DNA of 5,262 bases, taken from NCBI GenBank assembly GCA_001483205.1, contig JPPB01000043.1:1-5262 (forward strand), given 5' to 3'. Below the pieces are notes generated by a model, which made no database searches, was not told where the DNA came from, and saw only the letters and a program-made list of their open reading frames with translations. A program made the translations under genes and the position numbers. Positions 1 to 5,150 of the stretch are shown here, piece by piece. Source of the DNA: an alpha proteobacterium 3107 (GTDB lineage: Bacteria > Pseudomonadota > Alphaproteobacteria > Rhodobacterales > Rhodobacteraceae). How positions within the stretch are numbered: the first letter of the stretch is position 1; the number at the start of each line of letters is the position of its first letter.

Positions 1-159
1 GGGGCGTGATCCGCGCCTGTCGGGATGGGGGTGAGGCCGGTTTTTCGCGGCGCGCCCCCCTTGCCATACCGTCGGCGGGGCTCCTCAAAGGCACTCCACA
101 TTCGCAGGCCCGCGGTGTAAGATGCGTAAAAAGGGCAGAGAACGGGCAGGCTGATCGGT
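1..159. other. Leader region upstream of the penicillin-binding protein gene, no confident gene
   Basis: I see no convincing coding sequence on the plus strand here. On the minus strand an ATG (complement of 65-67) opens a frame that runs off the left edge for about 22 codons (starting MARGARREKP). A GAGGAG-like purine stretch (complement of 81-86) lies 13 nt upstream, a little far for a Shine-Dalgarno site. This could be the start of a divergent gene, but the fragment is too short to identify. A possible -10 (TAAGAT, 118-123) lies about 36 nt before the ATG at 160 but has no good -35 partner, so the promoter of the downstream gene is not resolved. Confidence 0.3.
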
Positions 160-2385
160 ATGAGCAGTTCCGGCAAATCGGGCAGTTCCGGCGGAAAAAC
201 CCCGCCCCGCGCAGGAAAGGCGCGCACACGGGATCAGGGGCGCACAAACCCCGCCCCGCGCAGGAAAAGCGCACGCAGGCGCAAACCCCGCGCCCGTCAT
301 CTGCTCATCCGGTTGTTGCTGTGGGCCGGGTGGCTGATTCTCCGGCCGCTGGTCCGGCTCTGGCGGCCGGTGCGCTGGTTGCTCTGGCGGGGGGCGTTCG
401 TCTTCGGCCTGTTTCTGGCACTCTGGTTCGGCTATGTGTTCCTGAATCTGCCGCCCCTGGGCCAGATGATCGACCAGCGCGCGCGGGGGTCTGTTACGCT
501 GCTCGACCGTCACGGTGCGGTGTTTGCCTGGCGGGGCGAGCAATTCGGCGGCATGATCACGGCAGAGACGGTCTCGCCGCATCTGCGGAATGCGGTGATC
601 GCCACCGAGGACCAGCGCTTTTACCGGCATTTCGGGATCAGCCCGCGCGGGATTGCCTCGGCGATTGTGATCAACCTGCGAGAGGGGCGCGGGCCGCTGT
701 CCGGCCATGGCGGGTCCACAATCACCCAGCAGACGGCGAAACTGCTTTGCCTTGGTGTGCCTTATGTGCCGTCGGAGTGGTCATCCGAGGCCGCCTATGA
801 GGCCGATTGCCGCAAAGGGTCGCTGTGGCGCAAGGCGCGCGAGGCGGTCTATGCGCTGGCGCTGGAGGCGAAATTCACCAAGGACGAAATTCTGACCATC
901 TATCTGAACCGCGCGTTTCTGGGGGCGGGGGCGCGCGGGTTCGAGGCCGCCAGCCGACGGTATTTCGGCGTGTCGGCCAATGCGGTCAGCCCGGCGCAGG
1001 CGGCGATGCTGGCCGGGCTTCTGGTGGCCCCGAGCCGCTATGCACCGACGAATGATCTGGGGCGGGCGCAGGACCGGGCGGCAACCGTGCTGCGGCTGAT
1101 GGCGGAGCAGGGCTATCTGAGTGCTGCCGGGGCTGCGGCGGCGCAGGACAATCCGGCGGGGCTGTCGCAGGCGGCGGCGGCGCGGGCCGGGGGGTATTTC
1201 GCCGATTGGGTGATGGGGCGCGGGCCGGATTTCCTGACCCGCGACACCACCGAGGATGTGATCCTGCGGACCACGCTTGACCAGCGCATCCAGACCGCCG
1301 CCGAGGACGCGATGCGCCATGTGTTTGAGACAAAAGTGCGCGAGGGGTCAAAGGCGCAGGCGGCGATTGTCGTGATGTCGGCGGACGGGGCGGTGCGGGC
1401 GATGGTCGGCGGGCGGAACACCCGGGCCGTCGGGGCGTTCAACCGGGCGACTCAGGCGCAGAGGCAGACCGGATCGACCTTTAAGCCCTTTGTCTATGCC
1501 GCCGCGCTTGATCTGGGCCATGGGGCGGATGACCTTGTGGATGCCTCTCCGCTGACGCTTGATGTGCCCGGTTCCGGCCTGTGGACGCCGGAAAACTATC
1601 GCGATGAGGTGGTGCGCGGGGCGGTGACGCTGACCGAGGCGCTCGGCAGGTCGCTGAATACCGCCGCGGTGCGGGTGTCTGAGGCCGTGGGGCGCGATGC
1701 CGTGCGCGCGGTGGCGGCGGATTTCGGGATCGGCAGTGATCTGGCGGATGGCCCGGCGCTGGCGCTTGGCGCGTCAGAGGCAACGCTGATCGAGATGACG
1801 GGGGCCTATGCGGGCATCCTGAACGGCGGCAGTTCGGTAACGCCTTACGGGTTGGTGGAGCTGCGCCTTCAGGGGGATCGGGAGCCGCTGATGAAACAGG
1901 GCGGCGGGATCGGCGAGCGGGTGATTTCCGGGGCCGCCGCCCGTCAGTTGACATATATGATGAGCCGGGTTGTCGAGGACGGCACCGGCGGGCGGGCGCG
2001 CCTGCCCGATGGTCGGCAGGCGGCGGGCAAAACCGGCACAACCCAGGCCGCGCGCGATGCCTGGTTCATCGGGTTTACCGCTGATTATGTGGCCGGGGTG
2101 TGGATGGGATATGACGACAACACGCCGCTTCGCGGGGTCACGGGCGGGGGGCTGCCCGCGGACATCTGGCGCGAAACCATGGTCCGGGTGCATGAAGGGA
2201 CCGGGGTGCGCCCCCTGCCGATGGCCGCCCCTGAGCCGGGGCAGGTGTTTGGCAGGGCGGCGCAACCGGGCGGGGCGCGCGGCGGCGGTGCCGGGAGGAC
2301 CGTGGGGGCCGACCGCACCGGGGGCATCGGCGGCGCAATCGAGACCCTGCTGCTGGAGTTGTTCGGGGTGAACCGGGGCGAGTGA
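160..2385 (+). CDS. Class A penicillin-binding protein (PBP1-type transglycosylase/transpeptidase)
   Basis: A bifunctional peptidoglycan synthase: it polymerises lipid II into glycan strands and cross-links the stem peptides, anchored in the inner membrane with its catalytic domains in the periplasm. The 741 residues fit the family. Residues 1-46 are a very basic Gly/Ser/Arg-rich cytoplasmic tail, and 47-98 are hydrophobic, with the membrane segment probably at 75-95. The GT51 domain follows: E150-D-Q-R-F (first catalytic Glu), G184-GSTITQQTAK, and R224-K-x-x-E228 (second catalytic Glu). The transpeptidase domain has S439-T-F-K442 (nucleophile Ser), S498-L-N500 and K624-T-G. The C-terminus is Gly-rich, then ends in a short amphipathic helix (IETLLLELFG). 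Between the two GT51 motifs, residues 197-223 form an insertion bounded by Cys197 and Cys217. The start at 160 has only a weak purine site (GCAGG, near 146-150) but gives the expected basic tail and membrane anchor. Whether it is best called PBP1A or another class A paralogue cannot be settled here. Confidence 0.96.
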   Translation: MSSSGKSGSSGGKTPPRAGKARTRDQGRTNPAPRRKSARRRKPRARHLLIRLLLWAGWLILRPLVRLWRPVRWLLWRGAFVFGLFLALWFGYVFLNLPPLGQMIDQRARGSVTLLDRHGAVFAWRGEQFGGMITAETVSPHLRNAVIATEDQRFYRHFGISPRGIASAIVINLREGRGPLSGHGGSTITQQTAKLLCLGVPYVPSEWSSEAAYEADCRKGSLWRKAREAVYALALEAKFTKDEILTIYLNRAFLGAGARGFEAASRRYFGVSANAVSPAQAAMLAGLLVAPSRYAPTNDLGRAQDRAATVLRLMAEQGYLSAAGAAAAQDNPAGLSQAAAARAGGYFADWVMGRGPDFLTRDTTEDVILRTTLDQRIQTAAEDAMRHVFETKVREGSKAQAAIVVMSADGAVRAMVGGRNTRAVGAFNRATQAQRQTGSTFKPFVYAAALDLGHGADDLVDASPLTLDVPGSGLWTPENYRDEVVRGAVTLTEALGRSLNTAAVRVSEAVGRDAVRAVAADFGIGSDLADGPALALGASEATLIEMTGAYAGILNGGSSVTPYGLVELRLQGDREPLMKQGGGIGERVISGAAARQLTYMMSRVVEDGTGGRARLPDGRQAAGKTGTTQAARDAWFIGFTADYVAGVWMGYDDNTPLRGVTGGGLPADIWRETMVRVHEGTGVRPLPMAAPEPGQVFGRAAQPGGARGGGAGRTVGADRTGGIGGAIETLLLELFGVNRGE
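197..267 (+). repeat. 22-bp direct repeat inside the basic N-terminal tail of the PBP gene
   Basis: Positions 197-218 and 246-267 are identical over 22 bases (core ccccgccccgcgcagg). The offset is 49 bases, not a multiple of three, so the two copies are read in different frames: the first gives KTPPRAGK and the second NPAPRRKS. Both products are basic and Pro-rich, so the duplication seems tolerated in the cytoplasmic tail. A shorter third echo (caaaccccgcgcccg) begins at 282. Confidence 0.85.
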
Positions 2386-2444
2386 CACCCTGAGCCGGGG
2401 AAGAGGCGCGAACGGCCTTGCGACCGGGCGGGATCATGGCCGTC

Positions 2445-2472
2445 AGCGCGCCAATATGCAGAGGTCTTTATC
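2445..2472 (-). repeat. Dispersed AAGACCT repeat, copy C (inverted)
   Basis: Read on the minus strand, this element begins GATAAAGACCTCTGCATA (18 bases, complement of 2455-2472). That is exactly the sequence found on the plus strand at 5151-5168, and it is close to the third copy starting at 4865. The similarity fades after TTGGCG on the minus strand (near 2447). It lies 60 nt beyond the PBP stop codon and points back toward that gene. The function is unknown. Confidence 0.8.
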
Positions 2473-2506
2473 CCCCTCTGCCCGCACCCCGCACCGAATC
2501 GTCTTC

Positions 2507-2564
2507 GCGCGTCGCTCGCCACGCGCCGAGTGTCGAAAATCGACGAAACCGCCCCACCGGTTTT
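2507..2564 (+). repeat. Three inverted repeats end to end upstream of the C1 operon
   Basis: Stem 1 pairs GCGCGT (2507-2512) with ACGCGC (2521-2526), loop 8 nt. Stem 2 pairs GTCGA (2532-2536) with TCGAC (2540-2544), loop 3 nt. Stem 3 pairs AAACCG (2546-2551) with CGGTTT (2558-2563), loop 6 nt, and can be extended by one G-U pair. They occupy nearly all of a 58-nt stretch that ends 46 nt before the start codon at 2611. They could be operators for a dimeric regulator or a structured leader RNA; the sequence alone does not decide. Stem 3 also resembles the second block of the dispersed repeat (GAAAC..CCC.CCGG). Confidence 0.5.
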
Positions 2565-2598
2565 GCGTAGAACACCCCCGAGACCCCAACCGGCCCCC

Positions 2599-2603
2599 GA
2601 GGA
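2599..2603 (+). promoter_or_regulatory. Ribosome binding site that sets the start of the small C1-linked gene
   Basis: GAGGA lies 7 nt before the ATG at 2611. This supports the ATG over the in-frame GTG at 2530, whose upstream sequence (gccacgcgcc) has no Shine-Dalgarno match. Confidence 0.75.
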
Positions 2604-2610
2604 CTTGGCC

Positions 2611-2907
2611 ATGCCCGATGTGACGATTGTGTATTGGCGGGACATTCCGGCCCAGGTCATTGTTGGCAAGGGGCGGCGCGGCGCGAAAATGCCCTTGCCC
2701 GAGCGCTTTGAACAGGCCATAGACCGCGCGGCAATGAAGGCGGGTGCGAAGGAGTCCGACGCCTATCTGGCAGAGTGGCGCAAGGCCGCGCCGTTCGGGG
2801 TCGAGGGCGACCCTGCCGAGATCGCCAAAGCCGAGGCCGCGCGGCTCGACAGAGAGTTCGACCCGGACCGCATCAGGCGGCTGATCGCAAATGATGGCTG
2901 GGCCTGA
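2611..2907 (+). CDS. Small 'virulence factor' family protein linked to C1 genes
   Basis: A 98-residue soluble protein starting MPDVTIVYWRDIPAQVIVGK. It matches from memory the short family commonly annotated 'virulence factor' (Pfam Virulence_fact), which in Rhodobacterales sits directly before the methylenetetrahydrofolate reductase gene. The family name is historical and says nothing reliable about function here. Residues 1-19 look like a beta-strand region containing the YWRDIPAQV motif. Residues 20-27 are a basic Gly/Lys/Arg stretch (GKGRRGAK), and the rest is charged and helical, ending RRLIANDGWA. There is no signal peptide, membrane segment or cysteine. It is the first gene of the operon, 27 nt before the reductase start, so it is probably co-translated with the folate enzymes and may be an accessory subunit or regulator of them; that role is inferred from position only. 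An extended form from the GTG at 2530 would add a Pro-rich, poorly conserved-looking segment and is less likely. Confidence 0.88.
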   Translation: MPDVTIVYWRDIPAQVIVGKGRRGAKMPLPERFEQAIDRAAMKAGAKESDAYLAEWRKAAPFGVEGDPAEIAKAEAARLDREFDPDRIRRLIANDGWA

Positions 2908-2921
2908 AGCCTGCAACAACT

Positions 2922-2926
2922 AAGGA
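2922..2926 (+). promoter_or_regulatory. Ribosome binding site supporting the TTG start of the reductase gene
   Basis: AAGGA lies 8 nt before TTG at 2935. No ATG or GTG in the same frame occurs until residue 31 or later, beyond the conserved SIE motif, so the TTG start is needed to keep the first barrel strand. Confidence 0.75.
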
Positions 2927-2934
2927 ACACGGCC

Positions 2935-3891
2935 TTGTTCAATCTCAGGAAGAAACCCGCGGAGCCGTCCGCCCGGCCCGTCCACCCGCAGGTTGCGGCG
3001 TTTCTGGATGGCTATTCGATCGAGGTCATGCCGCGCACGGCGGAAAAGGTGGCGGATTTCCGCACGCTTTTGCCTGCGGGCACACGGGTTTACATCGCCC
3101 ATATCGAAGGCACGCCGATTGATGACATGGTGGCGACGGCACGGCGGATCGCGGGCGAGGGCTTTGCCGTCATGCCGCATTTCCCCGCCCGCATCATAAA
3201 GGACGCCGCAACGCTGGCAGACTGGATCGCCCGCTATCAGGGCGAGGCGGGCGTTGATCAGGCGCTGCTGCTGGCCGGGGGGGTGGACAAGCCGCACGGG
3301 GCGTTTGACAGCTCAATCAGCCTGCTGGAAACCGGTCTGTTTGATAAGGCCGGATTCCGGCACCTGCATGTGGCGGGGCACCCGGAAGGCAACCGGGACA
3401 TAGACCCGGACGGCTCTGACGCCAATGTCATGCGCGTGCTGCACTGGAAGCAGGCGTTCAGCGAAACCACCGATGCAGAGATGGCACTGGCGACCCAGTT
3501 CTGTTTCGAGGCCGGGCCGGTGATCGCCTGGGCCAATGCGATTCGCGACGCCGGGATTCGCCTGCCGATCCATATCGGCGTCGCCGGGCCCGCCAAACTT
3601 CAGACGCTGATTCGGTTCTCGATTGCCTGTGGTGTCGGGGCGTCTTTGCGGGTGCTGCAAAAGCGCGCCCGCGACGTGACCAAACTCATGCTGCCTTTCG
3701 AGCCTGACCGGTTCATCGCTGATCTTGCCGCGCACAAGGCGGCGCATCCGGATTTCGGCATCGAGAAGGTCCATTTCTTCCCGCTTGGGGGGATCAGGGC
3801 CACCGCGACCTGGGCAATCGAAAACGGCGGTGCCGTCCCGGTCAGCAATGAACAGGCGCAAACCGCGTATCAGACAGAGGACTCGAAATGA
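2935..3891 (+). CDS. metF: Methylenetetrahydrofolate reductase, divergent short MetF type
   Basis: A cytoplasmic TIM-barrel enzyme of the MTHFR family that interconverts 5,10-methylene-THF and 5-methyl-THF, the methyl donor for methionine synthesis; in C1-catabolising bacteria it can run toward methylene-THF. The 318 residues are close to the ~300 of bacterial MetF. The conserved landmarks are recognisable although the sequence is divergent. YSIE30VMP corresponds to the SFEFFPP motif with the catalytic Glu. MPH82FPAR matches the HLTCR region, and LLLAGGVD118KP matches the LRGDPP region with the Asp that tunes the flavin. HVAGHPEG (145-152) matches the folate-binding GFPEGH-type motif. A C-terminal FFPLGGI precedes the end. 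FAD and reductant preference cannot be read from the sequence. Translation starts at TTG, unusual and possibly limiting. The stop codon overlaps the next start (ATGA, 3888-3891), so the reductase and the methyltransferase that uses its product are translationally coupled. Confidence 0.92.
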   Translation: MFNLRKKPAEPSARPVHPQVAAFLDGYSIEVMPRTAEKVADFRTLLPAGTRVYIAHIEGTPIDDMVATARRIAGEGFAVMPHFPARIIKDAATLADWIARYQGEAGVDQALLLAGGVDKPHGAFDSSISLLETGLFDKAGFRHLHVAGHPEGNRDIDPDGSDANVMRVLHWKQAFSETTDAEMALATQFCFEAGPVIAWANAIRDAGIRLPIHIGVAGPAKLQTLIRFSIACGVGASLRVLQKRARDVTKLMLPFEPDRFIADLAAHKAAHPDFGIEKVHFFPLGGIRATATWAIENGGAVPVSNEQAQTAYQTEDSK

Positions 3892-4847
3892 CCCGCACCG
3901 TCGTCGAAAGCAAGAGCAAGACCGCTGTTATCGGCTTTGATGAACCCTTTTGCGTGATCGGAGAGCGCATCAACCCGACCGGGCGCAAGAAACTGGCCGC
4001 TGAACTGGAGGCGGGCGATTTCTCGACCGTGGAGAAGGACGCGCTGGAGCAGGTTGCCTGCGGGGCGACGATGCTCGATGTGAACGCGGGCGTTGTCTAT
4101 AATTCCAACCCCGATCCAAATGAAACCGAGCCGCCGCTGATGAGGCGGATGATCGAGCTGGTCCAGGGGCTGGTCGATGTGCCGCTGTGCATCGACAGCT
4201 CGGTTCCCGGTGCGCTGCAAGCCGGGCTTGAGGCCGCCGAGGGCCGCCCGCTTCTGAACTCGGTCACCGGCGAGGAAGAGCGGCTGGAACTGGTTCTGCC
4301 GCTGGTCAAGAAATATGATGTGCCGGTGGTGGCGATCTCGAACGATGATACGGGGATTTCCGAAGACCCGGATGTGCGGTTTGCCGTGGCGCGGAAAATC
4401 GTCGAGCGGGCGGCGGATCATGGTATTCCGGCCCATGACATCGTGGTTGATCCGCTGGTGATGCCGGTGGGGGCGATGGCGACGGCGGGCCGTCAGGTGT
4501 TTTCGCTGGTGCGGCGTCTGCGCGAAGAGCTGGGCGTCAACACCACCTGCGGGGCCTCGAACATTTCCTTCGGTCTGCCGAACCGCCACGGGATCAATGC
4601 CGCCTTTCTGCCGATGGCGATTCAGGCCGGGATGACCAGCGCGATTATGAACCCGGTGCGTCAGGTGGAGATGGAGGCGATCAAGGCCGCCGATTTTCTG
4701 ATGAACTGTGACCCGAACGGCGGCAACTGGATCAGGTTTGCGAGGGTGCTGGATGCAGCGCGGGCCGGGGCGTCCTTTGCCGAGGCGTCAAAAGCGGCGC
4801 GCGAGGCGGGCACCGGCGGGCGTGGTCGCCGCCGTCGGGCGTCCTGA
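3888..4847 (+). CDS. Methyltetrahydrofolate:corrinoid methyltransferase, pterin-binding part of a split methionine synthase
   Basis: A stand-alone pterin-binding TIM barrel, related to the second domain of MetH and to the acetogen methyl-THF:corrinoid/iron-sulfur protein methyltransferase (AcsE). It moves the methyl group between 5-methyl-THF and the cobalt of a separate corrinoid protein. Motifs in order: G25-ERINPTG, M62-LDVNAG (Asp64, Asn66), C101-IDSS, N124-SVTGEEE, ISN152DDTG, D188-PLV and G222-ASNISFGLPNR; these are the usual pterin-contact positions. The barrel ends near residue 285, followed by an Ala/Arg-rich tail closing with GGRGRRRRAS. It has no homocysteine-binding, B12-binding or activation domain, so it must work with partner proteins encoded elsewhere. 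In roseobacters (Phaeobacter, Dinoroseobacter) methionine synthase was shown to be split into such separate parts; I assign this gene to that role by homology and by its coupling to metF. An alternative or added role is demethylation of methylated amines or betaines. It is the last operon gene in view. Confidence 0.92.
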   Translation: MTRTVVESKSKTAVIGFDEPFCVIGERINPTGRKKLAAELEAGDFSTVEKDALEQVACGATMLDVNAGVVYNSNPDPNETEPPLMRRMIELVQGLVDVPLCIDSSVPGALQAGLEAAEGRPLLNSVTGEEERLELVLPLVKKYDVPVVAISNDDTGISEDPDVRFAVARKIVERAADHGIPAHDIVVDPLVMPVGAMATAGRQVFSLVRRLREELGVNTTCGASNISFGLPNRHGINAAFLPMAIQAGMTSAIMNPVRQVEMEAIKAADFLMNCDPNGGNWIRFARVLDAARAGASFAEASKAAREAGTGGRGRRRRAS

Positions 4848-4854
4848 GCGGCGA

Positions 4855-4880
4855 TTGACTTCACAAGACCTTTGTATAAT
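4855..4880 (+). promoter_or_regulatory. Promoter-like TTGACT...TATAAT inside repeat copy A
   Basis: TTGACT (4855-4860) and a perfect TATAAT (4875-4880) lie just after the methyltransferase stop codon. The 14-nt spacer is shorter than the 16-18 nt normal for sigma-70 promoters, which weakens the call. At copy B the corresponding bases are CTGACA (5144-5149) and CATAAG (5165-5170), spacer 15 nt. If active, transcription would begin near 4887 and run into the hairpin at 4916-4944. Confidence 0.3.
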
Positions 4881-4944
4881 GGCGTATCTGCGGCCAACCC
4901 GACCGCCCGCTCAGACCTGAAACAGTCCACCGGAAGGTTTCAGG
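4865..4944 (+). repeat. Dispersed two-block repeat, copy A
   Basis: Block 1 (4865-4888, from AAGACCTTTGTATAATGG) matches copy B at 20 of 24 positions. After 27 unrelated bases, block 2 begins at 4916 (CCTGAAACAGTCCACCGGA) and matches copy B at 17 of 19 positions. Block 2 folds into a long hairpin. The copy starts 17 nt after the methyltransferase stop codon. Confidence 0.75.
4916..4944 (+). terminator. Hairpin of block 2, possible terminator of the C1 operon
   Basis: CCTGAAAC (4916-4923) pairs with GTTTCAGG (4937-4944). Inside, after AG opposite AG (two tandem A-G/G-A mismatches), TCC pairs with GGA around a three-base ACC loop. It sits 68 nt after the last operon gene, where a terminator would be expected, but no T-run follows, so it may instead protect a 3' end or simply be part of the repeat. 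Confidence 0.4.
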
Positions 4945-4956
4945 GACGGGCCTTAT

Positions 4957-5038
4957 CCCCCACGGGGGGCGCGCGCCGTCCACCCCATTGAGGGGTAGAC
5001 GGCGCGGCCCGGCATTCCGCCGGACGGGATCAGGGCCG
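4957..5038 (+). repeat. Cluster of strong stem-loops
   Basis: CCCCC (4957-4961) pairs with GGGGG (4964-4968). CGCGCCGTC (4972-4980) pairs exactly with GACGGCGCG (4998-5006), and inside it CCCC (4983-4986) pairs with GGGG (4992-4995) across a CA/TA internal loop, leaving ATTGA as apical loop. Next, CGGCCC (5005-5010) can pair with GGGCCG (5033-5038), enclosing GGC/GCC around ATTCC. The last stem shares two bases with the one before, so they are partly alternative. A structured RNA or a palindromic DNA repeat would both fit. Confidence 0.5.
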
Positions 5039-5042
5039 GGGT

Positions 5043-5085
5043 TTGGACTCAAAATTCAGTCGTTTGGTAATATTGGCCGAGCCAA
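5043..5085 (+). promoter_or_regulatory. AT-richer patch with weak promoter hexamers and a small palindrome
   Basis: TTGGAC (5043-5048) and TAATAT (5068-5073) are separated by 19 nt, at the long end for a sigma-70 promoter. The patch stands out from the GC-rich surroundings. It is followed by the perfect inverted repeat TTGGC-CGA-GCCAA (5073-5085). No recognisable gene follows within the window, so a real promoter would serve a small RNA or a gene beyond the edge. Confidence 0.25.
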
Positions 5086-5150
5086 GCTGGGCCGCATGTG
5101 CTGTCCCGGAGAAACACCTGCCATCTGCGCCTTTGCCGCCGCTCTGACAT

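Larger units (their letters stand above)
2386..2610. other. Intergenic region between the PBP gene and the C1 operon
   Basis: This 225-nt gap has no convincing gene. It holds a weak long-loop inverted repeat (ACGGCC 2412-2417 with GGCCGT 2438-2443), one minus-oriented copy of the dispersed AAGACCT repeat (2445-2472), and three consecutive short inverted repeats (2507-2564). A GTG at 2530 is in frame with the downstream gene but is not the preferred start. The promoter of the one-carbon operon should lie here, but I find no clear -35/-10 pair. No classical intrinsic terminator follows the PBP stop codon. Confidence 0.6.

Noticed and set aside
85..708. 207-codon minus-strand open frame opposite the PBP gene
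   Set aside because: It lies antisense to conserved PBP motifs, is rich in Pro/Arg/Gln and resembles no family. GC-rich genes often leave the antisense frame open.
6..800. Long plus-strand open frame overlapping the leader and the start of the PBP gene
   Set aside because: It is out of frame with the unmistakable GT51 coding sequence and its translation is low-complexity Arg/Pro/Ala text typical of shadow frames in GC-rich DNA.
2530..2610. GTG start that would lengthen the small C1-linked protein by 27 residues
   Set aside because: No ribosome site precedes it, the added segment is Pro-rich and runs through the inverted repeats, and a good GAGGA site serves the ATG at 2611.
2386..2610. Cobalamin, SAM-II or SAM/SAH riboswitch before the C1 operon
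   Set aside because: Such a switch would be fitting, but I do not see the conserved B12 box or the SAM-II core on either strand. A covariance-model search would settle it.
2085..2919. Minus-strand open frames across the PBP end, the spacer and the small gene
   Set aside because: They cross two well-supported plus-strand genes and the repeat copy without any recognisable domain.
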